A DNA stretch of 64,000 nt from Diphasiastrum complanatum (GCA_029204225.1 MU832193.1:1-64000), one strand, 5' to 3'; numbered from the stretch's first letter, positions 21,581 to 34,139 are shown. Translations and numbers: made by a program. The notes: generated from the sequence alone by a model not told the origin.

Positions 21581-24500
21581 ATGGTTGCCCCTAGAGGTGC
21601 TCCTCAAGAAGTCAATCCTATTATTGTTAGAAGAGCACCCCGTTTGAATCTACCCAAATACAATGGGTTAACAGATCCAGTTAGATTTCTTCAGATCTAT
21701 GCTGAATCTCGTGAAGTCTATGGCGAACTTTTCCCTCAAGATAAACTTAAGCTTTTTCCTATGGCCTTAACAAGCGCAACACAAGATTGGTACTATAATC
21801 AAGATGAAACTGAGCGTACAGATTGGGAGATTGTTAAAAGAGCCCTTTTCACACGGTTCAAACCTCAGAAATTTATGAAAGATCCTTTTCTACTTTTAAG
21901 TAAAATTAAAATGGAAAAGCGGAAAATGTTTTGAGATTACATTGAACGGGTGAAACGCCTCAAATCTGAGTGCGAACCTGAGCTGATTAACAAAAATGCC
22001 ATGATTATGTGGTTTTTGTCAGGTCTACCTAAACGAATCAAACGTGAGTTGAAACGCCATAATGAGTATGCACTCTTGCAAAATGATATGGATGATGCAA
22101 TTCGGGAGGAGGATGAAGATTCAGATGATGAGTCGAATATTAGTATGTTGTCTTATACAGCAAGGCAGACTACTAGGACATCCACCACTATTGCATCAAC
22201 AAATGTCAACGCTACTGCAGAAATGATGCTCAATGAGTTCGAGAAATTCGGGAAGAACCAGCAGAAACAGATGGAAAAGTTGCAGTCGCAATTTGATGAG
22301 AAGATCAAAGCATTGAAAGATTTTCATGGAAAAGTGAACAAGGAACCTGAAAAGTTTGCGAAGACTTTTCTTACCAGGGAGAATGTCTGGTGTTCTATTT
22401 GTACAGAAAATCACACAGTGAATGAGTGTCCTCAATTAAAAAACGAATGAAAATCAGTGTATGCCATTTGTGTAATTCGCCTGATTATGAGACTGCTTTT
22501 TGCAACTTCAATCCTCAAATAATTCAGCAATGGTATGCCCAAATGGGATATCAAGAAACACAGTATGGAGAAAATCTAACAGCTACATCTCGACAATCTG
22601 CTCTTGGATATCCGAAACGTTTAGCCTTACCTGTCTCACCAAAGCACTCCACTCCTCTTGCCAATTTGATGGAACCAAAACCGTACAGAAGTGCCGAGCA
22701 ATGGAACTGTGGTAATGATCAAGAAGGTGGATCATCAGAACAGTATGCTATTTATGCTACCGCGCAACAACAAGCATCTAGAAACTGGACCAGAGCACCG
22801 CTTGGATGCTTTGCATGTGGAAAAAATCACAGAGTTGTAGAATGTCCAAATAAAAAAAAAATTGTACCATTATGTCGTGACTGTGGTTATGGGCATTGCT
22901 ATAAAGACTGTCCAGCAAGACTGAAGCCACCACCAGCTACAACACCTATAAATTTGATAACAATCAAGCAAAGACCAGTAGCTCAGAATAAATCAAATGC
23001 ACCCTTGATGGTGGTCACCAGAGCACAGAAGCAGAAAGAACCAGTAGTGGATCCCGTACCTGCTGATTCTATACCATCTGGGGTCTATCCAAATATTCAT
23101 TCAGAAAAAAGAAGATATCAAGATATGAGGTAGTGGATTAAACATCTGCAAGAAGAAGAGAAGCTTGAAGCTACTAAAGCAACAGCCGAAGTTCATTCTT
23201 CACCATTGCAGCCTCCAAGAAATTCACGTACATATATGAATGATCAGTTGCATCATCATGAAGAACCTTTCAAGATGACAGAACCGAAAGTGCCGCAAAT
23301 AGAACTGCTCATGAATATTTTGTCTAGTAAGATTAATATTTCATTGGGAGAGTTCTTGAAGTTGGTGCCAAAAGCAAAAGAAGTCTTAGCGCAAAAGTTA
23401 GCCCAAGTAGAACCAGAAGTCCATCAAGAGCCACTTTTTTGTGCTGGATTTGAAGAATCTAATGAAGTACTCCATGTCGGAGCAGCTTGAGAAAGTGAAC
23501 AAAAGAATATCACTCTGCCAATACATCATAGACATTTTCCTAAGGAAGCAGTGGTGATAGATGGCGGTTCAGGAGTTAACCTGATTTTTACATAGCTATG
23601 TGCAAAATGGGGCCTTACAAAGATCAAGCCTGCGACCTTTGCCATTAAGCTAGCTAATCAAACGACAGTTCATCCGCGAGGAATGGTTGAAGATATGCTT
23701 GTCAGAATTGTGGGAGTACAGTTCGTCATTACTTTTGTAGTAATGGACTTACCCGAAGCACCAAATGTCTACCGAGTTCTATTGGGACGTCCATGGTTAC
23801 GAGTTGCGCTAGTAATTCATAACTGGGGGATGGGGAAAATTACTTTTAAAAATCGTGAACGTGCAGTCAAAGTTGATCCTACAACTTGGACTATCAGACC
23901 AGTGGTCCAAAAAGAAGATGATGATTAATCAACAACGGATCATACTTGTGACCGACTAGAGAAAAATCTGGGAGTTCACTACGATTCTCAAATGGATACT
24001 ATCAATTGGAATGAAGCTCTTGCAACAATTGATTGTACAGCAGGATATATGTGTCAATAAGATAATCAGTCAGATTTGAGTGAGATTTTTTTATTGGATC
24101 GAACCTTGGATACAACGATCACTTTTCCATTGAATGTGTTGAATGTAACTTGGATATCAACGGAACCTATACTAGATCCGATTGAAGATGACCTCATACC
24201 TGTGAGTCATGCCTTGACTTATGATGACCATGCAGAACTTACGGATGTGCAGATTCTAAATCATATGGATCCGACCAGATTTGGAGTGCGTAATGTTCCC
24301 GATAAACCAACGATAAAATCGCCCAAAGCAGTTATATTGAAGGAAGATAGGATCACAAGGTCAATGATGAAGAAACAAGCCAAGCAACATTATAATACGG
24401 TCCTGAAATGGGAAAATCCTCCTCAAAAGATTGATTCAAAGAATGTGCCACCCTTACTGGATAAAGGCAAAGGAAAAGTCGAGGATGATTCTACAAGTCA

Positions 24501-24615
24501 TATTCTAGCAAGATATCATCATCTCGAAAGTCATCACCTCCATGATCAAATCCTGCTAAGAAGGCTAAGCAAAGATCCAAGACAAGTCCTTTCGAAAAGG
24601 AACAAGCAAATGTAG
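21581..24615 (+). pseudogene. Gypsy family G copy B: gag, zinc knuckles, protease
   Basis: ATG at 21581 starts MVAPRGAPQEVNPIIVRRAP; capsid text (LPKYNGLTDPVRFLQIYAES) fills the first 150 residues. A TGA at 21932 is followed by the same frame. A coiled, charged segment leads to four Cys/His motifs: CSICTENHTVNEC (22396), CHLCNSPDYETAFC, CFACGKNHRVVEC and CRDCGYGHCYKDC. A one-base loss near 22440 shifts the frame. The aspartic protease core VIDGGSGVNLI lies at about 23550 (DGG replaces DSG/DTG), with the flap-distal LLGRPWLR at 23790. Several further stops occur (23131, 23488, 23594). It runs into a linker ending MPEH and is then fused to integrase. Confidence 0.85.
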
Positions 24616-24629
24616 TCTAGCATGATATG

Positions 24630-25205
24630 CCTGAACATTACTATTCCAAAGGGAATGGCCAAGCTGAATCTTTCAGTAAGATTCTCTGCACCATGATGAC
24701 AAAGACAGTTGAAGCGAGTCGGTCTGATTGGGAACATAAACTGTATGCAACATTATGGGCATTCAGAACTGCTTACAAAAATAGTACAAATCAAACACCC
24801 TTTCAATTGGTCTATGGTCAAGATGTTTTCATGCCGATTGAATTATTAATCTCATCTTTATACATAGCGACAACAGAACGATTAAATGATGATAAGTCTT
24901 TACAACTACGTCATGAAGCGTCGCACAAATTATGCGAAACTCGATTGATGGCAGTTCATGCATTAGCAGCAGAGAAAGCCCGCCGAAAGGCATGGCACGA
25001 TCGTCGATTGCACAAAAAAGATCTGAAAGCAGGAGATCTTGAACTGATGTACAAAACCAAGCTGATCAAGGGAAAGTTGAAGTTTACCGGTGAAGGCCCG
25101 CCGTAAAGTGAAGGAAATCCTGAATTATGGTGCAATAATTCTTGAGCACTTGGATGGAAAACGATTTAATACTCTGGTGAATGGCAGTCGATTACGCAAG
25201 TTTTG
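24630..25205 (+). pseudogene. Gypsy family G copy B: integrase C-terminal part joined to gag-protease linker
   Basis: In frame with MPEH, the sequence reads YYSKGNGQAESFSKIL, the end of the integrase core holding the third catalytic residue (Glu of GQAE). It continues WAFRTAYKNSTNQTPFQLVYG, and then RRKAWHDRRL and LKAGDLELMY, the post-core region. RT, RNase H and the first two-thirds of integrase, which copy C still has in part, are gone between MPEH and YYSK. A TAA at 25104 ends the frame. Confidence 0.85.
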
Positions 25206-25900
25206 ACAGCCTGCTCCACCAGTTCAACAAGCCTGATCTCAAAGATTTTTTTTTTTATTTGTTTTTCACTTTTTTGTTTTCAATATTTGATTGTTCAAAT
25301 TTTTTGTGAAAAAGACAGTAAAAAAAAAAGACAAGAAAAGAAAAAATGAGAAAAGACTGATGAGCAAAAGTCAAAAAAGTCATCAGCATGGGAAAAAGAA
25401 AGAACAATATTTTTGATGAAAAATGACTTAGAAAATCACTATTTTGGTCAGATGATGCCTATACAGTATCATAAACTTTTGCTGAGCCTCCAGACTGTAC
25501 ATCCACTTCAGATTTATCTAATTTGGGTTAAGCGAAGGTTCTTGGCCAGGAAAAATCCATTTTTTGAGCTAGATAAATGTTCAGCAATATGTCATTTTGG
25601 GAACCTTCGTCGAGCACCTTACCCTCATTATGAACCTTCGCTAACATGCTAGATGGTCTTAAAATGTCAAAATTAGGTTGGCTATAAGTTCAAATTGTGA
25701 AAAAATGCAGTTATGACAGTACTTGGTCAAAGGTTCATCCTTCGCCATCCTTGGAAAACGTTCGTCTGATAGGTTCAAATTCCAAAAACCTTCGCCGAGA
25801 TTTTTATAGCCTATTTTCACAGTACTGTACATGCCTGCAAATTTTTGTTCAAAACTGACCAGCCAAACTAGTATTCAGTGTAATGGACTCTCCAAATTCA
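25206..25900 (+). other. 3' non-coding part of gypsy G copy B
   Basis: T-rich then A/G-rich spacer without a gene. From 25530 the motifs AACCTTCGTCGAGC, AACCTTCGCTAAC and AACCTTCGCCGAG appear again, the same words as in the 5' leader. Confidence 0.45.
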
Positions 25901-25934
25901 CCTAATCATGAACTGCTTTTTGCTATACATTCCT

Positions 25935-26680
25935 ACGTCTTCCTTTTTGTTTCTGATCATCATGTCTTCTATAGATACTTCCCAGTCTCCGCGTTATACT
26001 ATCCATCGTGATGTCCCATCTGCAACGGACATCATGATACTTCCTAGCACAAGCATGGTCACTCAGTGGATGACCCTTGCAAAGCTTTTGCTTACTGCAA
26101 CGGGTATTCATGATAGAGCCTTTTCTGGGAGAATCAATATGGATTTCATCACTCTTGCCTTCAGTACGTGGAAGGAGGGAAATCCAAATTTCATATCACC
26201 TTTCAGGGATCCACACACAAGGTGCGCGTGATTGAGGCTGCCCTTGCTGCCATAGGTATAGCATCTGGAACACAAGCCTCACCCAATCATAAGCAGGCCA
26301 AATAGGCCATTAAGCCTTACATTGACCTAACCAACGATCTGCATTGGACTAATGATGGTTACCTCCTCGATGCCATCACTGAGCCTTCCATACATGCTGC
26401 TGCCCAGCTCCTGAACAACTTCCTGATGGTTGGCAACCTCAAGAAAGATCGCATCACTTCACAAATCCTCCATAGGATAGTTGACTCCTATACCAAGATA
26501 GCCAAAGCCCCTCTTGAACCATATAACTGGTTCAAGACTATTTCTGGTGAGCTCAAACGAGCTATTAAGAGCAATACCAAACAGTAGTTCGCTGTGAGCT
26601 CTTTGTTGTCTCTTCTAGCGGCCTCCCACCTTGAAAACAAAATCCATGGCTTCCACTGGATTCTGTACCTTTGGTCTATG
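25935..26680 (+). pseudogene. Unidentified ORF remnant downstream of gypsy copy B
   Basis: An open frame from 25908 includes MSSIDTSQSPRYTIHRDVPS and runs to 26231. With one shift near 26210 a second frame continues VRVIEAALAAIGIASG, then DLTNDLHWTNDGYLLDA and LLNNFLMVGNLKKDRITSQI to about 26680, with stops at 26304 and 26587. Together they give about 230 residues of normal amino acid composition. I do not recognise the family. It may be an accessory ORF in the 3' part of the gypsy element or a captured gene fragment. Confidence 0.45.
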
Positions 26681-27467
26681 AAGAAGCACCAGCCGAGTCA
26701 TCCTACCAGGCCTCCAGTTCACATAGTCGATGTCGTCCACGCAACAAGATTGTCATTTCTGACTCGCTTTCCGTGTCATGACGTCGTATTGGGCATACAT
26801 CGTCAGCTGCGCTTCCACCCCCTACTGTTGTTTGCACTGAACTTCCTATTACCCCCGCCTTTGTTGCTTCCCTCACCTCTGCTTACAATCTGTGACTATT
26901 GGGGCTACCATTCCCATCACAGCTGCCCAGGCTACCTCACCCCTGCACACCGAAGCTATTTCACCAAACACATAGTACTTTATGGATATGTTCGATGATT
27001 CCGACCCCCTTGGGGCCTCTGAACTTTTTGAAATGCCCCAGAGCCCTGCACCCTTTGAAGTCCAATCCCCTGGAAGAGGATTCGAACAAATCCATGATTG
27101 AGGTTGCATAACATATTCAATAACGGTAGCCATGTGCCCTCATCCCTTCCATTTGACACCTTGGATGGTGGAAGCTTAAATGCCACAAATGCCACATTTC
27201 CATTGTACTTCAAGGGCATCTCAGGCACCAGTTTTGAAGCACCACTAACTTCCACCAGTTTCTTTAGTTTACTCTTAAAGGGCAGTTTATCAAACATCTA
27301 AAAAATGCTCAGAATCACATGTTCAGAAGAACGGTCACATGATCCAATATCTCAAGTTTCTCTTACACCCTCGTCCTCACTAGATACAACCATTGTGAGG
27401 TCAACAATATTAGGCAAACTTCTAGAGCTAGCCATAATCTCAAGAAAAATATCACAATCTTCAAAAG

Positions 27468-27468
<1 letters not shown>
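26681..27468. other. No gene recognised
   Basis: Open frames here (for example 26594-26998) are Leu/Pro/His-rich without recognisable motifs and look accidental. Confidence 0.4.

Positions 27469-27536
<68 letters not shown>
27469..27536 (+). repeat. (TG)34 microsatellite
   Basis: Pure 68-bp TG tract. Confidence 0.97.
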
Positions 27537-27537
<1 letters not shown>

Positions 27538-28540
27538 TGTTTTATTTAATGTCAAGTAAAAACAACAATAAAAGTTAGAGAGGCGATAAAGTCTGAGTAA
27601 AGCATAATATTTATATTAATTTGTGATAGCACCCAGGAAGAAACATAATGACATTGATAAGGGCATGTTGATAGAGGCTAGTGAGTAGTAGATTATAGTT
27701 AATTTTAGAGGGCAAGTGAATATATCTAGATATGTAAAACAACTTCAATATCAAAATTATGTGATGTGATGAAATTTATTGCAATTTATGTCATCCGTAT
27801 TTAAATTTCCAAAAAAAATATTTAATACTTATTGTCACCTAATATAGTGGCTCTATATAGATCTTTGTATATTTTATCCTCCCAAACTTCTGATTGGTAT
27901 TGGATTGTTTGCAAAGTTCAGTCTAACAAAAACCTTCATTTTTTGAAGCTTTCCAATTTCTTAAATTCTCACACATTAGTGATGGTTTTTTTTTGTTGCA
28001 CAATCCACGTGAATTAATGTATTTTTCAGTATGGTTTTTAGGTATATTTTAACAACCTGTATTGAATGGAAGCTAATTGAGGTTCATTAGTAATAAAATT
28101 ATTAAGATTTTAGAGAAACATGGAGTTAGTAATTTGTGGAATAATGATTAAAAGAAAATTCACAAAACTCATTAATGCTTCACTCTCATTTTGCCAAGTC
28201 TCCTTCATTGATTGGGTTAGTGCATATCCCATGAAATAAAACAAAAATTTGTTAATGAAAACACCAAGGCCTTCGATTAAAGATTTTGTATTTGATCTAA
28301 ACACAAGGAAGATAGATAGAAAAAGAGAAAATAACATTATCTATTTAGTGGTAAGAGTTTTAGTAGTAGAGTTGAGTTGTAGACAATTCTGCAATATGTC
28401 AATTTTACCAAAATCATTATCTAGAAACTAGTCACTTCATTGCCAGGAGACGAGAGAATCAGCTTTGAAAAGTTGGATAGTTTATTCACTAGATACAAAC
28501 ACAAATCTAAGAGTGAGGACTAATTTGTTAAGGTATATCT
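27537..28540. other. AT-rich, no gene recognised
   Basis: Stops in all frames at short intervals and no motif was found. It separates the copy B region from antisense copy D. Confidence 0.45.
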
Positions 28541-28544
28541 TCCA

Positions 28545-30430
28545 CTATACCTTTTGGCCTAACACTTGACTGATCTGCCAACTTGATTGCAAAGTTTGCA
28601 TGTTTCAACTTCGTAAGTCTCCATATTGCACATAACTTTGAAGAAATCAGATTGACTCTAGATCCTCCATCTATCACAGATGCCTCTCGATCAAATGTTT
28701 ATGTTGAATTGGCAGAGTGATATTGTGTTGCTCACTTTCCCACGTTGTCCATGTATTGAGAATCTCAGTTGACTCTGAAATCCAGCACAATATAAAGGTT
28801 CACATTGGATATTTGACTTTGTCTTAGTCAAACGTTCTGATAATACTTCTTTGGCATGAGACACCAACAACAAGAACTCGCCCAGAGTTATATTCATCTT
28901 GCTTAAAAGAATATTTACAATGAGTTTTGTTTATGGGATCTCTGGTTTTGTCATTTTAAAAGGTTCTTCACATTGATATAACTGAGTATTTATGTCAATT
29001 CTTCGATGCAATCTTTGCAACATATCAGGTAGATTCGTTGGAACAATTGGTACCGATGGATTCATAACAGTAGCTCTAGCATTCTATAATGCTTCTTCTG
29101 CATGGTCTTTGATCCACTACCTCATATTATGATATTTCTTCTTTTCTGATTGCAGCTTCGGATAGACCCCGGATGTGGAAAGTGACTTGTACTGAATCTA
29201 CAAATGATGAAACATGAGCAACATCTTTCTGCTTTTGAGCTTTTGTAAAAACCATAACCAATGCAACTAGTTTGTTTGCTCTTTGCAACTTTGGTCGAAC
29301 TGCTTGTCTTGGTTTAATGGAAATCATGTTCACCGGAGCAATTGTAGGTGATACTTTTGGTCTAGCTGGACAGTCTTTATAGCAATGTCCATATCCACAT
29401 TCACGACAAAATGAAATGAATTTTTCTTTGTTTGGACATTCTGCTATATAATAATTTTCTCCATACCCAAAGCATCTGAGTGTTGCTCTTGCCCATTGTC
29501 TGGACTGTTGTTGTTGTGCAACAGTATACATTGCATATTACTCAAGTACACCAGAATCTTGATCAAGATGAACATTCCAATAATACTGATTTGTTGAAGA
29601 TCAATCATATTGGTTTGAAGTCCTTGCTGTTCTTGAGAAGAAGGCAAAACTAATGGTTCCGGAAAACCAAGTCCATGCACTTTACCATCTCGTCTGTGCA
29701 CCCTCATGATATCCATACATGTGATAGTGTTGTTGGATAATTTTGGGAAAAAACAAACAAAATGTTGTCTCATGACTAGTAGAATTGCACAAATGACAAT
29801 ATGTGTCTGCCATTCACCGCTTCATTGTTGTGGACTCATTTATTGTATGATTCCTAGCATAGATGGCACACCAAACATTTTCCCTATTAGGATATAAGTG
29901 AAGTAACGTTTTGTCACTAGCTTACTAGCTTGGGCATGCTAATCTTCTAATGCTTTCAATTTAGCATTAGACTGAGCTTGCATTTTCTCCAACTGCGTCT
30001 ATTGTTTTTGGCCAAGCTTCTTGAACTCATCCATCATCATTTCCACAATTGCATTGATATTGATAGAAGCAATAGTTATAGAAGTTGTGGTAGTCTCATA
30101 TTGGTCTAAAATCTCCCAAACTCTCATTATACGTGAAATCACTATATGTCATAGATTTTCAAGATCATTTGATTCATCTTGTATTATTGGCCTTTGTTCA
30201 TAGTTTGTTGATTAAGCTGGTTTTCTAGTTATTAAGATCGCTTTCTAAGTTATTTTGTTATAGAAGTTGTGGTAGTCTGCCCTGTTGTATAAGGCAACAT
30301 TCCAATATGCAGTTCATCATCTGATTCTTCATCTTCGTCTCCTACTGCATCATCCATTGCTTGTTGCAATGTCATATATTGTTCTCGACGTTTGAGCTCA
30401 CACCTGATACTCTTTGGCAATCCTGCTTCT
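28545..30430 (-). pseudogene. Gypsy family G copy D: gag and protease, minus strand
   Basis: Read downward from 30430: LPKSIRCELKRREQY, then MDDAVGDEDEESDDE (as in copies B and C), an interrupted coiled segment, and zinc-knuckle text near 29810 (CHLCNSTSHETTFC) and 29470-29400 (CRECGYGHCYKDCP). The pre-protease text MNITLGEFLLLVSHAKEVL is at 28897, and the protease reads VIDGGSRVNLISSKLCA to about 28600. It diverges from B and C far more than they do from each other and has many stops and shifts. A 160-bp foreign piece (30094-30253) interrupts gag. RT and later domains are absent. Confidence 0.8.
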
Positions 30431-30590
30431 ATAACTTAGAAAGCGATCTTAATAACTAGAAAACCAGCTTAATCAACAAATCATGGACATAGGCCAATAA
30501 TACAAGATGAATCAAATGATCTTGAAAATCTATGACATATAGTGATTTCACGTATAATGAGAGTTTGGGAGATTTTAGACCAATATGAGA
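30094..30590. repeat. Inverted duplication with 160-bp arms around a gag spacer
   Basis: 30094-30253 and 30431-30590 are reverse complements with only a handful of mismatches. The 177-bp spacer is antisense gag of copy D. The left arm is itself flanked by a 22-bp direct repeat (30075-30096 and 30257-30278) made of gag sequence. Arms carry no coding similarity. Confidence 0.9.
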
Positions 30591-31703
30591 TTAAATCATA
30601 ATGCCAAAGGGTTAATGAATCAGGATATGCCATTGACTACAAATTTTATAGTCCTAGCAACTATGGCATTGAACAAATGGACTCTGCACCATATCGAGTA
30701 GTAACCTACTGACAAAGTAGTACAACATGACTGTGACTGGCTCATTCTGGATATGGGGCAGGAAACAATCACATTAGCATGGTATGCTTGCTAAGATGTG
30801 GGGCCCTTGTATAATTGTAGTCATTATGGAATTGATTCATGAGAGAGTTAAAATGTCTCATAATTGCTGAGGGTTTCTACAAATGCGTCCAGAAACTTGT
30901 TTCTAATTTAGGGTAGCGTTTTCAGGGGTTTCCTTGTTGGATTCTGTCAAGGGTAAAATTTCAGAATGGCTTGTCGTGTTACAGCAGGATTCCAAGGAAT
31001 ATCATGGAATATGTACCTGTGTGTGCAGGAGAGAGAGAGAGAGAGAGAGAGCTCCCATAATATTATGAACATCACCTTAATCATCTTATTTTTTTTTTAA
31101 CTTGACCTTGTGATTTTATCAACTAAACACAAACCTAACAAACATTTATTTTCTATATCTTTTCTGTCAGTCCATTTAGAGCTACTCTATTGGGTCCAAT
31201 GAGGCCTATGACGCCAACTGCCTTAAACTTCCAAAGTACTTTCATTGCTGCTAGTTACCATTCTTAGGATCAGCTATAACACAACTGACCTCGACAACAA
31301 GTTCAAAATTTAGCTCATTGTAAGCTAGACCTGATGACAAGACCATAAGGGAGAAGCCGATTGCTCATCAACCTTTGCTGCAACAAACACTTGATGTGGC
31401 TATTCAATCACAAGCTGTCATGACTCAATCAATTGTTGACAACAATGATCATGCTAAATAAGGAAGAGTTAAGGATATCTAGTAAGGGTTTATTGGCTTG
31501 TTCAGTTGTTTTGGCAGTCATGGTCTTATCTAGCTACATTTAGACCCTTAAAAACATGTTAATTGTTTAAATCCCATCTGAACCATTGTCACAACATCTA
31601 GGATCCAACCGCATTTCTACAAAGGAGACCTTAAGTCACGGGTGCCCCAACCCTCATGGGAGGCTACAAACTTTAATTGAAAACTATGAATACCATTGAT
31701 GGG
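30591..31703. other. No gene recognised; short (GA)n at 31029-31052
   Basis: Non-coding, AT-rich. A 24-bp GA tract is the only simple repeat. Confidence 0.45.
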
Positions 31704-32017
31704 TCCTCGTTTGGTAGCTTTTACTGATAGAAATATGAGTTTGTTTGAGGGAGAACTAAGAAAGGCACAGTTTAGTATAACCTGCAAAGCAAATGCAGTA
31801 TCATGATTTTTTTTTTTTGGATCCAAAAGCGCGTTTATAGAAACGCTTTTTCCCCAGAAATCCTCGTTTGGTAGCTTTTACTGATAGAAATATGAGTTTG
31901 TTTGAGGGAGAACTAAGAAAGGCACAGTTTAGTATAACCTGCAAAGCAAATGCAGTATCATGATTTTTTTTTTTTGGATCCAAAAGCGCGTTTATAGAAA
32001 CGCTTTTTCCCCAGAAA
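31704..32017 (+). repeat. Exact 157-bp tandem duplication
   Basis: 31704-31860 and 31861-32017 appear identical, including a run of 12 T. Each unit contains a short inverted repeat (AAAAGCG..CGCTTTTT) near its end. Identity implies a recent event or an assembly artefact. Confidence 0.9.
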
Positions 32018-33604
32018 CAAGTTTCTGGGCAACTATGATATGTCTGGTACAAGATAATGCATTGTAGTTAAACACTAGCAAAGCCAAATCCAACGAGGCC
32101 TAGCCCATATGCCCCAGAGGCGTTGATATACATTAACATTTATAATCTTACAATTCCGGTCCACACCATAGGCAGTACACGCAATGCAAAAATGATATAG
32201 GCCCTCCATGAAACTGCCAATGTGACCTGTGTATCTAAATTATAATCAGAAAATACACGTTAAGTCACAATTCCTAGATCCCCTAGACCTAGTTCAGCTA
32301 TGTCAGGTTCATAAGTAATGGGTCCAACCTCTTATTATACCCATATGTACGATTGTATACATAAATAACCAAAAGGCCCAGATGACTCACACTAACGCAT
32401 AGGAAATGGACCAAATTCTAGAATTAAGACAGTAAAGCTTAAGTTGCTCCAACGATGTATGTTCCTTAGGTTGTTGGTCACAATGGGTAGAGGACAGAGA
32501 AATGCATCTGACAAAACAATCATCATATGATCTGTAACTGATGCCTTGAACTTGCCTCAGAAAACAACTTTGAGGGACTTGTGCCCAATTCAAGCACTAC
32601 CATTGGAATTCACTCTTGGTGTGCACAATACTTTGTCAGAACAAACGAATGAATTGACATCAAGGCACAAGCCACCAAAGTGGGACCAAAATAGTGTTTC
32701 ACAAAAGCAAACCAACATGAGGTCCCAACTCCTGCTTTTATGTCCAGTATAGCCCATTCTCAGAACTCCAATGCAAAAGCAAACTGCATTGACTGTTCAC
32801 AATGGTTTACTGGCAAACTTGCCCCCTAGAAGTCAAACTTAACTTCACATTGGGGAAAGGGAAGACTCAACTGCAACACCTTCTAAACACAATCAACGCC
32901 CAACCACAGACCATGTTATAAGAACAATGAGACCTGGGAATTGTGAGCATAACTCATATACTTCATAAAGTATGCACATCACTACAGAGGAGCAGGCCCC
33001 AGGGCAAGGGATACAAAAGCAGAAAACATCTCTCTGGCCATAAAACAAGTATATCCGATCCCTCTGCATTCCTCTTAGCAAGTGCGCATATCTACTAGAA
33101 AAAAAAAACACCTTTATGAACAACTACTTTCTTACAAAAAAGGCTCTTGATGCTTTTTATTAGAAAGACTTCACACCACAGAGATGAAAATATTGAATAG
33201 AGCAGAGCGAAAACCTTTACCATTAAAACTGTGTGCACAAACAAATTTGATATTTTCAAGCAGAGACAATAGTTTGTGATATATAAACCTTGTATACAGT
33301 TTTGGACTTCTGACAGTGACTGAAAGGTAAGGATCAACTGTCATTCCAAGCCTTGCACATGACAAACATATGCTAATTGTGAGGTCCTTTTGCTGTAAGA
33401 CAGACTTTTGAAGGTAGACCTGTAAACTCAAATTCACCAATGATTGAAGTTCATCAAGAATTTTCAAGGGGATGCAAAGTGTAGCAAGCCTACTACTATT
33501 CACACTAAAGTGTCATAATTTCTGCCCAATTTGAACTTCATGGAGCAATCTGGGGACCAATATGCCTGCTACTGCTATTGCCAGAAACTAAATAGTAATT
33601 TCTT
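32018..33604. other. No gene recognised; possible 3' UTR of the minus-strand exon
   Basis: Non-coding on both strands. The part next to 33604 lies downstream of the stop codon of the minus-strand exon and may be its 3' UTR. Confidence 0.35.
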
Positions 33605-34139
33605 TTAATCGTAAATAGGATCTTTAAATGATGGATAGGTACGAACGAAGACCATCTTATTCTCTTCCACAGCATCTTCCCCTTCATTTCCGACTACAAG
33701 TTTATTTCTGCCTGAGACTTCATTTACACCCCTCTTTTCTCTTTGCACCTCTAATTCAAAATACATTGACCACTCAGGATGATCTTCAAGATAAGCATCT
33801 GTTACAGTCTCTCCAGCTAATTCGTTGACTCTGTCACCAATTGCCTTCCATATTGGCCTTCTTTTATCACCCCTGTGTGTTTGCTGAAATTCCGATGCCT
33901 CTCGTGCAATATCCAAAACCAGTCCAAATTTATTATTATGCTTTTGCCTCAAGATGTCTGCATGAAGTAGAGTACGCTCTCCAGTGTCCCGAAGAATGTT
34001 TACATGGATCTCCGGATATGGAAACATATTTTCTTTTACTTGCTTCACATTGTCCTCCTTGCACTGTATAATAAAATCATTTCCTTTCAGATATACTGAG
34101 ACCATGGATGCAAACTGATGAAATCTCATTGCAGAATCA
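33605..34139 (-). CDS. Terminal exon of an unidentified host gene
   Basis: On the minus strand an acceptor-like CACTATTCAG ends at 34140, then an open frame runs 178 codons to TAA at 33605. Its text is protein-like: hydrophilic, with MRFHQFASMVSVYLKGNDF, FPYPEIHVNILRDTGER, LLHADILRQKH, ARE and HPEWSMYFELEVQREKR, and an acidic tail. No transposon motif is present, and it lies in the least repeat-laden part of the window. I do not recognise the family. Upstream exons should lie at higher coordinates but are not securely identified; weak splice-flanked candidates are near 37850, 37460 and 39080. It may be a real last exon or a fragment of a duplicated gene. Confidence 0.5.

Noticed and set aside
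22430-22460. A AAA AAC slippery heptamer just before the gag stop of gypsy copy B, with the next zinc-knuckle frame at -1, suggesting programmed frameshifting
   Set aside because: In copy C the same place reads in a single frame interrupted only by TGA, with one more base. The ancestral frame was therefore continuous and copy B simply lost a base.
30889-32036. A 1.15-kb element bounded by CCAGAAACTTGTTTCT and its reverse complement
   Set aside because: No target duplication or wider terminal similarity is seen, and the word is a self-complementary type that recurs easily.
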